Below, piece by piece: positions 8,628-16,568 of a DNA stretch of 64,000 bases. Below the pieces are notes generated by a model. The model made no database searches, was not told the origin of the DNA, and saw only the letters and a list, made by a program, of their open reading frames with translations. How positions within the stretch are numbered: position 1 is the stretch's first letter; each line of letters starts with the position of its first letter. Origin of the DNA: Gilichinskyi gelida (lineage in GTDB: Bacteria > Acidobacteriota > Thermoanaerobaculia > Gp7-AA8); contig JBBPII010000001.1 of the NCBI GenBank assembly GCA_038040385.1, positions 496,001 through 560,000 on the forward strand, read 5' to 3'. The position numbers were made by a program, and so were the translations under genes.

Positions 8628-8746
8628 CAGCAGGCAGCTAGCAGCTCGCAGGAATACGGGATTGTTCTGATTTGATGAGATGGAGTACTCACCCGAGTTC
8701 CCGCCCCACACCAGCCGCGAGCTGCCTGCCGCTAGCCGCGAGCCCC
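8621..8746. repeat. Inverted repeat arms flanking the HtrA-like start codon
   Basis: The left arm (8621-8652, core CTAGCAGCAGGCAGCTAGCA) and the right arm (8712-8746, core GAGCTGCCTGCCGCTAGC) are imperfect inverted copies separated by about 60 bases. The left arm includes the ferritin stop codon; the right arm encodes residues 11-22 of the protease. Confidence 0.65.
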
Positions 8747-9660
8747 TTCTCGACGCCTACTCGAAGGCCGTCACCTCCGCCGCCGCGCGTATCAGCCCCT
8801 CGGTCGTCAACATCGACGTCCGCGACGCGCGCGGGCGGCGGGGCGCGGGCTCGGGCTTCTTCTTCACTCCCGACGGATTCATCCTCACCAACAGCCACGT
8901 GGTCAGCGGCGCGGCGCACGTCGACGTCGTGCTCAACGACGGTCTGCGCTGTCCGGCCACGATCACCGGCGACGATCCGCACACCGACCTCGCGGTGATC
9001 CGCATCTCCGCGCCGACGCAGATCGCCGCGCGCTTCGGCGATTCCGACGCCATCCAGCCCGGCCAGCTCGCCGTCGCCGTCGGCAACCCCCTCGGCTTCC
9101 AGTGCACAGTCACGGCGGGCGTGGTCAGCGCGCTCGGGCGCTCCATGCGGGCCAAGAGCGGGCGTCTCATCGACAACGTGATCCAGACCGACGCGGCGCT
9201 CAACCCCGGTAACTCCGGCGGGCCGCTGGTCGACTCGCGGGGCGAGGTCATCGGCGTCAACACCGCGGTGATCATGGGGGCGCAGGGCATCTGCTTCGCC
9301 ATCGGCGCGAACACCGCGAAATTCGTCGCCGCGCGCCTGATGCGCGACGGCCGCGTTGCCCGCAGCGTGATCGGGGTCGCCGGGCAGACCGTGCCGATGC
9401 ACCGCCGCATGGTCCGCTTCTACGACCTGCCACTCGAGCACGCCGTGCTGGTGGCGGGCGTGGAGGAGGGAAGCCCCGCGGCGCGCGCCGGGCTTGCCGA
9501 GGGCGACCTCATCGTGTCGTTCGACGGGAAGGCGGTCTCCAGCGTCGACGAGTTGCATCGCCTGTTGACCGAGGAGCGCGTTGGCGTAACCGCGACGATG
9601 GACATCATTCGCATGACCGAAAAGCTCGTGGTCGAAGTGACACCGGAGCGCGCAAAGTGA
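8680..9660 (+). CDS. HtrA/DegP-like trypsin-fold serine protease with PDZ domain
   Basis: 326 residues. The protease domain (about 35-220) carries the triad: His in TNSHVV, Asp in HTDLAV, and Ser in GNSGGPL. A single PDZ domain (about 235-322) has the GSPAARAGLAEGDLIVSFDG segment. No signal peptide or membrane helix is visible, so it may act in the cytoplasm, or the start is misplaced. Residues 11-22 are encoded by the right arm of an inverted repeat, which suggests a recently remodelled N-terminus. HtrA proteins degrade or sense misfolded proteins. Confidence 0.85.
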   Translation: MEYSPEFPPHTSRELPAASREPLLDAYSKAVTSAAARISPSVVNIDVRDARGRRGAGSGFFFTPDGFILTNSHVVSGAAHVDVVLNDGLRCPATITGDDPHTDLAVIRISAPTQIAARFGDSDAIQPGQLAVAVGNPLGFQCTVTAGVVSALGRSMRAKSGRLIDNVIQTDAALNPGNSGGPLVDSRGEVIGVNTAVIMGAQGICFAIGANTAKFVAARLMRDGRVARSVIGVAGQTVPMHRRMVRFYDLPLEHAVLVAGVEEGSPAARAGLAEGDLIVSFDGKAVSSVDELHRLLTEERVGVTATMDIIRMTEKLVVEVTPERAK

Positions 9661-9709
9661 ATGGTTGGAATGTGATAGATTTTTATCCGTTACCAGCGTT
9701 CCACCGCCT

Positions 9710-10480
9710 ATGTCACGAGCCGCAGAGCGCCACGCACAGATCCTCGATCAGATCATCCGCCCCTTCGATCTCAGCCACGACTTCGGACGCAAGCGCGCCT
9801 ACGAAGCGGCCATCGAATACGCGCGGGAGAACCTGATCGACGATCCGCATTGCAACGAATTCCTCGGCGCGGCCGCCAAGCGTCTCGGCTTCGCCGAGGT
9901 GAGCTTCGACACCCTGGAGAGCCGGGTGAAGCTGCCGAAGAACGCCTGGCTCGACGTCTGGATCTCCGACGAGGACGACGAGGTGGCCTTCACCGGGACC
10001 AAGGAGGGGATCCAGTACATGATCGATCTCCTCACCCAGCTCCGCGACGCCCGCGATCCGGAGCAGCACATCCACCTCGATCGCGCGGTGATGCCGATGA
10101 CCGAGAACTCGGCCAACCTGGTGCTGTTCAAGGAAGAGGAAAACTGGTTCACCGGCGACGGCACCGAGGGCGCGGCCGAGGAGTACCCGGAGCGCGACAT
10201 TGATCCGAAGCAGATCTACGCCATCCAGTTCATCCACTACCCGCCCGAGGACCTCCCCATCAGCGCGCACCGGCTGTACCGCGTGCTGAAGGTCGAGCAG
10301 GACGACGGCGTCTCGGCGACAGTCAAGGAGTTCGGCGACGGCAGCGAGAACCGCTACTACCGCTTCACCTTCGTCGCCGACAGCGAGGAGAAGTTCACCT
10401 ACAGCTTCCACCTCGACGACCCCGCGGTGAACTACTTCACCCACCGCGAGATCCTGAAGCTGGCGATGCGTTCGGTCTAG
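9710..10480 (+). CDS. Conserved-looking protein of unknown function
   Basis: 256 residues from ATG 9710; an in-frame start at 9665 would add a leader with no support. Acidic, soluble, no signal peptide or helix. I do not recognise a family. The middle has a run of acidic loops (SDEDDEVAF, EEENWFTGDG) and the C-terminal third looks beta-rich (ENRYYRFTFVADSEEKFTYSF). Codon use matches its neighbours, so it is likely a real resident gene. It overlaps the convergent mscL by four bases. Confidence 0.65.
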   Translation: MSRAAERHAQILDQIIRPFDLSHDFGRKRAYEAAIEYARENLIDDPHCNEFLGAAAKRLGFAEVSFDTLESRVKLPKNAWLDVWISDEDDEVAFTGTKEGIQYMIDLLTQLRDARDPEQHIHLDRAVMPMTENSANLVLFKEEENWFTGDGTEGAAEEYPERDIDPKQIYAIQFIHYPPEDLPISAHRLYRVLKVEQDDGVSATVKEFGDGSENRYYRFTFVADSEEKFTYSFHLDDPAVNYFTHREILKLAMRSV

Positions 10481-10833
10481 GCTGGTGTGGCGGGGGCCAC
10501 ACGCCGCATCCGGTTCAGCCGCTGCACCACCAGGAAGAGGGCGAACGCCACGATCAGAAAGTTGATCGCCGCGTTGATGAACAGCCCGTAGTTCAGCGTG
10601 GCCACGCCGGCCTTCTTCGCCTCCTCCAGGGTGGCGAAATCGCCGGCGCCGAGGACGATGAAGCGATTGGTGAAGTCGATCCCGCCGGTGAACAGGCCGA
10701 TCAGCGGCATGAGGATGTCGGCGACGAAGGAGTCGATGATCGACTTGAACGCCACGCCGATGACGATGCCGACCGCGAGATCCATCACGCTGCCCTGCAG
10801 CGCGAATTCCTTGAACTCTTTGATGAGGCTCAT
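10477..10833 (-). CDS. mscL: Large-conductance mechanosensitive channel MscL
   Basis: 118 residues from ATG 10833, with GGAG about six bases upstream; an in-frame upstream start adds six residues without support. It opens with the conserved MSLIKEFKEFALQG helix, has TM1 (VMDLAVGIVIGVAF, with the gate glycines), the periplasmic loop (FTGGIDFTN), TM2 (INAAINFLIVAFALFLVV) and a short charged tail. MscL forms a pentamer in the inner membrane that opens under extreme hypo-osmotic tension. Length is slightly below that of E. coli MscL. Confidence 0.95.
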   Translation of the reverse strand: MSLIKEFKEFALQGSVMDLAVGIVIGVAFKSIIDSFVADILMPLIGLFTGGIDFTNRFIVLGAGDFATLEEAKKAGVATLNYGLFINAAINFLIVAFALFLVVQRLNRMRRVAPATPA

Positions 10834-10860
10834 ATCCGCTCCACATGTCATTCTAATCGC

Positions 10861-11189
10861 ATGCGAATCGGTCCTCGGCTGATCCTCGCACTCTTCGCCT
10901 CCGCCGCATTTGCCGACGAGAACTGCCCGCCGCGGCTTGCAGCTCGGCAGGCACCCACCGGATCGACTTCGCCAAGCTGCTGCCGAAGACGGTGGCCAGC
11001 TACTACACCTACGCCGGATCGCTGACCACGCCGCCGTGCACCGAGAGCGTGACGTGGTACGTCGACGCCGGTGCGCGCAAGACGCTCGCTCCGCGCGATC
11101 TGGCGAGACTTCGCGCGCTCGGGGAGAACGCCCGGCCCATTCAGGGCGGCCGGAAGCCGGGAACGGTCAGGCACGTCGTCGGCAAGTAG
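10861..11189 (+). pseudogene. Remnant of an exported alpha-carbonic anhydrase
   Basis: An intact signal peptide is encoded from ATG 10861 (MRIGPRLILALFASAAFADE). After about 30 codons the frame breaks, and in another frame (about 10955-11189) the C-terminal end of an alpha-class carbonic anhydrase appears: YYTYAGSLTTPPCTESVTW and later ARPIQ. The central roughly 150 residues, which hold the zinc-binding histidines in this family, are missing. An internal deletion with frame change is the simplest explanation. The downstream fragment alone could not bind zinc. Confidence 0.8.
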
Positions 11190-11213
11190 GCTCCTGCGCT
11201 ACCATCTGCCGCC

Positions 11214-12077
11214 GTGACTGAAGCGCGGATTCGCCAGATCGCGGTGATCGGCACCGGCACCATGGGACGCGGCATCGCCTACCTCGCCGCGGTGGCCGGC
11301 TACGACACGGTGATCCACGACGCCGACCCCGCCGCGCTCGACGCCGCGCGCATCTCGGTCGAATCGACGCTGCGCAAGCAGAGCGAGAAGGGGAGGATCA
11401 CCGCCGAGGAAGCCGCGGCGGCGACCGAGCGGCTGCAGGCCGTCGCCGACCTCGAGCCGGCCGTGCGGCAGGCGGACCTGATCATCGAAGCGGTCCCCGA
11501 GGATTCGGACCTCAAGAAGAACCTCTTCGCCCAGGCCGATTTGTTCTGCGGCGAAGAGAGCATCCTCGCCTCCAACACTTCATCGATCTCCATCAGCGAG
11601 CTGGCGGGGTCGGTGGAGCGGCGCGACCGCTTCGTCGGCCTGCACTTCTTCAATCCGCCGCACGCCATGAAGCTGATCGAGATCGTCCGCGGCGACCGGA
11701 CCTCGGACGACACCGTCGCGGAGGTGCGCGCCGTCGCGGAGAAGATGGGCAAGACGCCCATCGTCGTCCGCGACTCCCCCGGCTTCGCCACCTCGCGCCT
11801 CGGCGTGGCCATCGGCCTCGAGGCCATTCGCATGCTCGAAGAAGGCGTGGCCTCGGCCGAAGACATCGACCGCGCCATGGAGCTCGGCTACAACCATCCG
11901 ATGGGACCGCTGCGGCTGACCGATCTGGTCGGCCTCGACGTCCGCCTGGCCATCGCCGAGGTCCTCGCCGCCAGCCTAGGGCCGCGCTTCGAGCCGCCCG
12001 AACTGCTGCGGCAGATGGTGCGCGACGGAAAGCTGGGGAAGAAGAGCGGCCGCGGTTTCTACGAGTGGAATGATTGA
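11214..12077 (+). CDS. 3-hydroxyacyl-CoA (3-hydroxybutyryl-CoA) dehydrogenase
   Basis: 287 residues from GTG 11214. N-terminal Rossmann domain with VIGTGTMGRGIA (NAD-binding), then the NTSSISISELA and HFFNPPHAMKLIEI motifs (catalytic His in HFFNP) and the C-terminal helical domain with NHPMGPLRLTDLVGLD. It has the length and order of stand-alone PaaH/Hbd-type enzymes, which oxidise 3-hydroxyacyl-CoA in beta-oxidation or act in reverse in butyrate/PHB pathways. It overlaps the next gene by eight bases, so the two are probably co-transcribed. Confidence 0.92.
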   Translation: MTEARIRQIAVIGTGTMGRGIAYLAAVAGYDTVIHDADPAALDAARISVESTLRKQSEKGRITAEEAAAATERLQAVADLEPAVRQADLIIEAVPEDSDLKKNLFAQADLFCGEESILASNTSSISISELAGSVERRDRFVGLHFFNPPHAMKLIEIVRGDRTSDDTVAEVRAVAEKMGKTPIVVRDSPGFATSRLGVAIGLEAIRMLEEGVASAEDIDRAMELGYNHPMGPLRLTDLVGLDVRLAIAEVLAASLGPRFEPPELLRQMVRDGKLGKKSGRGFYEWND

Positions 12078-12816
12078 CCAGCCGTACGGTGCCTTCGCGT
12101 ACGCGTACGACAAGGCGCTCGGCGAGCGCTACTTCCGCGCGATGCGGCGGCTGCTCGACGACGTGCTGACGCGATTTCCCGCCGCCGTGAAGACGCACCT
12201 CGATGTCGCCTGCGGTACCGGGCTGGCCATGCGGCACTTCGCGCGGCGCGGCTTCGCATCGACGGGCGTCGACATCTCGCTGCCGATGCTGCGGATGGCG
12301 CGCCCCCGCGCGCGCCGCCTGATCGCCGGCGACGCGCGCGCCTTGCCGACGGCCGCGCGTTTCGCACGCGTGACCTGCCTCTACGACGCGCTCAATCACA
12401 TGCTCGACCGCGACGATCTGATTACCGCCTTCCGGGAGGCGGCGCGGGTGATGGACGACGGCGCGCTGTTCATCTTCGACATGAACCACCCGGAGATCTA
12501 TCCCATCGTGTGGGGAATGAAGGAGCCGTTCGAAGAAGGGGGCGAGGACTTCGAGCTGGAGATCGCCACCACCTGGCACCCCCGCAAGCGCCTCGGCCGC
12601 GCCTTTGTCCGCGGCTGGCGCGTCCTCCCGGGGGGCGAGCGCGTGGAGATCCGCGAGCGCCACGAGCAGCGCTCGTACGATGAAGAGGAGATCCTCGCCG
12701 CCCTCGCCGAGGTGTCGCTCGCCCCGATCGAGACGAGCACGTTCGACCCGTACGGGGAGGGGCGGCCGGTGAAGCTGTTCTTCGTGGCGGAGAGGAAGGA
12801 GCTGAACCACAAATGA
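12070..12816 (+). CDS. Class I SAM-dependent methyltransferase
   Basis: 248 residues. Motif I LDVACGTGLAMRHFARRG with VDIS at the acidic post-motif and the following strand LIAGDARALP give a standard Rossmann-fold methyltransferase (about 1-150). A C-terminal beta-rich region follows, as in small-molecule methyltransferases. The substrate is not evident. It overlaps the upstream dehydrogenase by eight bases and the next membrane protein by four (ATGA), forming a three-gene unit. Confidence 0.8.
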   Translation: MIDQPYGAFAYAYDKALGERYFRAMRRLLDDVLTRFPAAVKTHLDVACGTGLAMRHFARRGFASTGVDISLPMLRMARPRARRLIAGDARALPTAARFARVTCLYDALNHMLDRDDLITAFREAARVMDDGALFIFDMNHPEIYPIVWGMKEPFEEGGEDFELEIATTWHPRKRLGRAFVRGWRVLPGGERVEIRERHEQRSYDEEEILAALAEVSLAPIETSTFDPYGEGRPVKLFFVAERKELNHK

Positions 12817-13205
12817 ACACAAAGTTGCTGATGACGGCGACCTCCGTCGTTCTAGCATGTCTGGGACTGGCGGCATCGTTCGCCCCGCAGGAGATCCTGA
12901 CGTATCTGGGAGTCCTCCCCAATCCTGGTCTGACGATCTTCGTGCAGGTCACCGGCGCCCTGTATCTCGCCTTCGCCATGCTCGACTGGATGGCAAAAGA
13001 GAGCACGATCGGCGGCATCTACAATCGGCCTGTGGCGATGGGCAACTTTCTGCACTTCGCCGTTGGTGCGCTCGCACTGGTCAAGGGAGTGGTCGCCGGT
13101 CAGACAGACAGAAGCCTATGGGTGGCGGCCGCCGCATACTCCGGCCTGGCGGTCTTGTTTGGTGTCGTTCTCTTCGGGTCGCCCGTCAGGCCGGCAAAAC
13201 CGTAG
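12813..13205 (+). CDS. Small four-helix membrane protein of unknown function
   Basis: 130 residues with about four hydrophobic helices (around 6-24, 42-58, 76-95 and 102-121). It starts in an ATGA overlap with the methyltransferase gene. The conserved-looking internal motif IGGIYNRPVAMGNFLHF may mark a small DUF family, but I cannot name it. Likely inner membrane. Codon use is slightly less GC-biased than its neighbours. Confidence 0.65.
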   Translation: MNTKLLMTATSVVLACLGLAASFAPQEILTYLGVLPNPGLTIFVQVTGALYLAFAMLDWMAKESTIGGIYNRPVAMGNFLHFAVGALALVKGVVAGQTDRSLWVAAAAYSGLAVLFGVVLFGSPVRPAKP

Positions 13206-13240
13206 TTTGCCGGTTTACTGGTCTAGTAGACTCGAAGACC

Positions 13241-13780
13241 GTGAAACCGACCTTGTTCCTTTTCCTCGCCCTGACCTGTATCGGCGCGCAACTACAAGCT
13301 CAAACCGCCGCCCACAGAACCGGCATCACCTTCTCCGTCGCACAATCGAGCGGCGACGTCTCGTTCCGCCGTCTGTTCGGGAGCAGTTGGGCGGCACTCG
13401 CGGATCTCGGCTTGTCGCGTGGGACGGCGTTTTCCGTCTCAGCGGCCGCCGCGCCGGCGGACGTCACGACCTGGTCGGCGACTCTCGCAGCCCGCCGCTA
13501 CTTCGCGGCTTCGCCGCTCCGGCCGTTTGCGGAGCTGGGCGGCGGCATGCGGTGGACCGAGATTCCAGGATGCCGCCATCTCAGGAATCCGCACGCAACG
13601 GTGGGCGGCGGGGTCGAATACGCCGTCGCGCCGCGCGTGAGCATCGAGGGGTCGGCGGGTCTGACGTACACCGAGAGCACGCAGCGCTGCACCAACGCGT
13701 TCGACGGAATCGAGTACCGCTACCACCAGGATGCGCTCTCCACCTTCCGGAGCGCACTGAGCATCACGTTCTACTTCTAG
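13241..13780 (+). CDS. Small outer-membrane beta-barrel protein
   Basis: 179 residues from GTG 13241, where a signal peptide starts (VKPTLFLFLALTCIG, cleaved after AQLQAQ). The rest shows alternating hydrophobic strands (ATLAARRYFA, PFAELGGGMRW, TVGGGVEYAVAPRVSIEG) and ends with an aromatic residue (FYF), the usual C-terminal signature for Bam-dependent barrel insertion. Size fits an eight-strand OmpW/OmpX-like barrel. Function unknown. The in-frame upstream extension overlaps the previous gene and was rejected. Confidence 0.65.
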   Translation: MKPTLFLFLALTCIGAQLQAQTAAHRTGITFSVAQSSGDVSFRRLFGSSWAALADLGLSRGTAFSVSAAAAPADVTTWSATLAARRYFAASPLRPFAELGGGMRWTEIPGCRHLRNPHATVGGGVEYAVAPRVSIEGSAGLTYTESTQRCTNAFDGIEYRYHQDALSTFRSALSITFYF

Positions 13781-13936
13781 ACGCTCGTGAATCGGCGGAC
13801 GCTCATTCTCCTCTCGCCGCTTGTGGTGAGCGCGACCGGACACCTCGTCGCCCGCGTGGCGGGGAATGGCGCCCTAGCCGCGCGGATCGTGCGTGCCGGA
13901 AAGACGTATGATGGCCGAAAAATAAGGGAGGCTCTC

Positions 13937-14575
13937 ATGAGAACTGCTGGCGCCCGGACTCTCTCGTCGCTCGTCCTTCTCCTCCTGGTTGCCGTCGGTT
14001 CCTGCAAGACCGCCGGCGACCTCCGCGGGTCGTTGCCGGCCGCGGACACGCAGGGTTATCTGTATTCGAGAGTCGATAACGGTCGTCAGTCCGCGGAATC
14101 ATTGACGAATCCCGCGGTGGTCAATCTCACACCCCAGCCCAAAGGGACGACGAGCGTCGTCGTCGGCTACAAGCGCGTCCACGACCGGACGGAGAACACG
14201 ACGCGCACGTACAAGACCGAGGTTCGGCGCTCAGGCAACGATTTGTCGCTGGTGGTCACCGACATCGCCACCAACGAAATGGTCGTCAACACCCCCTTTC
14301 CCGCGGCGCAGGACGACCACGGCGGCGGTACAACCACGCCCCGCGGCACGTTCGACTCGGTCCAGGCATGCATCAATGATTTCCTCTGCAAGAACGGCTC
14401 GGCGTTGCAGTGCGAGGCGAACGGCACCTGCCGCGACCAGTTCTGGGGGCTGATCTGCTGTCTGAAGGACAGCCCGTTCTGCGTCAGCGTGCACGGCGTC
14501 GTCCGACCCAACACCCTTCGCTGCCAGATCATCGGTCCGATCACCGACTTCGAGGCGGTCGTCTTCTCGCAGTGA
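13937..14575 (+). CDS. Cysteine-rich putative lipoprotein
   Basis: 212 residues from ATG 13937, picked because GGGAGG lies at 13926-13932 and the signal sequence starts there (LLLLLVAVGSC, a lipobox-like end with the modified Cys). The C-terminal 80 residues contain about eight cysteines (ACINDFLC, LQCEANGTC, LICCLKDSPFC), which suggests a disulfide-stabilised exported domain. No family recognised. Probably anchored in the outer or inner membrane and facing the periplasm. Confidence 0.65.
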   Translation: MRTAGARTLSSLVLLLLVAVGSCKTAGDLRGSLPAADTQGYLYSRVDNGRQSAESLTNPAVVNLTPQPKGTTSVVVGYKRVHDRTENTTRTYKTEVRRSGNDLSLVVTDIATNEMVVNTPFPAAQDDHGGGTTTPRGTFDSVQACINDFLCKNGSALQCEANGTCRDQFWGLICCLKDSPFCVSVHGVVRPNTLRCQIIGPITDFEAVVFSQ

Positions 14576-14621
14576 TCGCGGAATGGCGTCGTCCCGGCTG
14601 GGGTTAAACTCAACTCCAGCC

Positions 14622-15602
14622 ATGAATTACCTCGAACGAAGCTTCCAGATCGGCGCGGTGCGCATCGATCCGCCGCTGGCGCTCGCGCCGATGGCGGAGG
14701 TCACCGACACCTACTATCGCTCGCTGGTCAAAGAGCTGGGCGGGGTAGGGCTCGTCGTCTCCGAGTTCATCTCCTCGGAGGGGCTGACGCGGCAGAACGA
14801 GCGCAGCCATCAGATGCTGGCGTTCAACGAGAACGAGCGGCCGGTGGCCATCCAGATCTACGGTGGCGATCCCGACCGGATGGACGACGCCGCCGCGATC
14901 GTGGAGGCCGAGGGCGTCGACATCGTCGACATCAACATGGGCTGCCCGGTGAAGAACATCGTCAGCAGCGGCGCCGGCTCCGCGCTGCTCAAGGACTTCG
15001 ACCGCGCCGCGCGCATCGTGGACAAGATCAAGCGCCGAGTGAACATCCCGGTCACGGTGAAAGTGCGCAAGGGGTGGGAGAGCGACGACGTGCTTCCGCT
15101 GCTCAAGCGGTTCGAGGACATCGGCGTCGCCGCCATCGCCGTGCACGGCCGCACCCGCAACGAGGCCTACACCGGCGCCAGCGACTGGGAGTACATCGCG
15201 CACGTGAAGAGCGAGCTCTCCATTCCGGTGTGGGGCAACGGCGACGTGAAGATCGCCGCCGACGCCATCCGCATGTTCGAGCGCACCGGCGTGGACGGGG
15301 TGATGATCGGCCGCGCCGCGCTGCACAATCCGTTCATCTTTCGCGACATCATGAACGGCCCGCAGAGCAGCGGCGCCGCGGAAGTCAACCGCCGCATCGA
15401 CGCCATGCAGCGCTACCTTGGCAAGATCGACGGTGCGCCGCAGCCTGACAGGTGGAAGCTGCACAAGGCGCGCACGGTCATCGGCTGGTTCTCGAAGGGC
15501 ATCCCGCATGGGAAGGACATCCGATCGGGGCTCGCGGATATCACGGCCGTCGCCGACGTTCAGCGACTGCTGGATGCGGCACGGGAACGGCTCGCGGCGT
15601 AG
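14622..15602 (+). CDS. tRNA-dihydrouridine synthase (Dus family)
   Basis: 326 residues from ATG 14622. A TIM-barrel flavoenzyme with the N-terminal APMAEVTD motif, IQIYGGDPDRM, the catalytic-cysteine motif DINMGCPVKN (Cys near residue 107), AVHGRTR and GNGDV, then IGRAAL (FMN phosphate site), and a C-terminal helical RNA-binding domain (KARTVIGWFSKG). It reduces uridines in the tRNA D-loop using FMN and NADPH. The pattern is closest to DusB-type enzymes; the exact subfamily is not resolved. Confidence 0.9.
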   Translation: MNYLERSFQIGAVRIDPPLALAPMAEVTDTYYRSLVKELGGVGLVVSEFISSEGLTRQNERSHQMLAFNENERPVAIQIYGGDPDRMDDAAAIVEAEGVDIVDINMGCPVKNIVSSGAGSALLKDFDRAARIVDKIKRRVNIPVTVKVRKGWESDDVLPLLKRFEDIGVAAIAVHGRTRNEAYTGASDWEYIAHVKSELSIPVWGNGDVKIAADAIRMFERTGVDGVMIGRAALHNPFIFRDIMNGPQSSGAAEVNRRIDAMQRYLGKIDGAPQPDRWKLHKARTVIGWFSKGIPHGKDIRSGLADITAVADVQRLLDAARERLAA

Positions 15603-15604
15603 GC

Positions 15605-16543
15605 GTGCCTTTCCCCGAACATATCGAGCGCGTCTTCGAAGCCTTCGGCATCGCCGCCGACACCAAGGCGACGATGTACGACCTCTACGTCTCCATGGGC
15701 CCCGAGGTGCTGGAGGTCTTCAGCGACATCGCCGAGGGGGTGGAGTCGCCGGCTACGCTACGGCCGGAGCACTGCGCGGACGTGCGGCGGCGCGTGGTGG
15801 AGCGCTACCTCACGCGCAACCATCCTCTGTGGCTTTCGGGGACGCCGACGCCGAGCCTCTATTGCCCGCGCGAGCTCGAGGGACGCGCGGCGGGCGTGGC
15901 CATCCCGCTCGGCGCGATTCAGCCGCGGGTCGCGGCGATGCTCGGCGACGGCCAGCCGGTGCCGGACGGCATCGTGTTGCAAGGGCGCAACGCGCACTTT
16001 GGCGGCCGCCACGAGACGATCTCGTTCGATCTGGTGGCCGCGGATCTCGCGGACGCCATCGCCGTCGGCACTGCGGAAGGGCAGCAGCACACCATCCCCG
16101 GCTCGGTGGGGGAGACCAGCGGCACGCTCGACGCGCCCGCTCTGGTCGCGCTGATCTGGGAGATCCAGCCCAACGTTTACAAGCCCGCCGGCGATCGCAA
16201 TCGCGCCATCGCCAAGATCTATCGCCGTCACCGCAACTGGCACATCATCACCGTGGTCGCCGCGCTGGAGTGGCTGCGCTCAAAGTCCTTCCGCGTCTTC
16301 ATCGTGCGCGGCGAGGCGCTCGCACCGACCCACGAGGTCAACCAGGCCAAGCCGGTCCCGCCAGCCATCGTCGCCCTGCATAACCGCACCGTGGAGGGCG
16401 TGGCGCGGGGGCTCGGCCTGGCGCTCGAGCCGGTCTCGCGCGACGACGAGCAGGTGCTGCTCAATTCAACGGTGATGAACGTCGGGCTGCACAAGCACGT
16501 CTCGACGTTCGGCGCGGGCGACGCGATCTGGAAATTGCGGTGA
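15605..16543 (+). CDS. Protein of unknown function next to dus
   Basis: 312 residues from GTG 15605, two bases after the dus stop. Soluble, no signal peptide or helix. I do not recognise the fold. Notable segments are a conserved-looking basic run (NRAIAKIYRRHRNWHIITV) that precedes a hydrophobic strand-helix, and a Gly/Asn-rich centre (QGRNAHFGGRHETISFD). It lies between two RNA-modification genes (dus and rimO) with spacers of 2 and 25 bases, so a shared transcript is likely. Confidence 0.65.
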   Translation: MPFPEHIERVFEAFGIAADTKATMYDLYVSMGPEVLEVFSDIAEGVESPATLRPEHCADVRRRVVERYLTRNHPLWLSGTPTPSLYCPRELEGRAAGVAIPLGAIQPRVAAMLGDGQPVPDGIVLQGRNAHFGGRHETISFDLVAADLADAIAVGTAEGQQHTIPGSVGETSGTLDAPALVALIWEIQPNVYKPAGDRNRAIAKIYRRHRNWHIITVVAALEWLRSKSFRVFIVRGEALAPTHEVNQAKPVPPAIVALHNRTVEGVARGLGLALEPVSRDDEQVLLNSTVMNVGLHKHVSTFGAGDAIWKLR

Positions 16544-16568
16544 CTGCGCCTGGGTTGTCGATCAGCCG

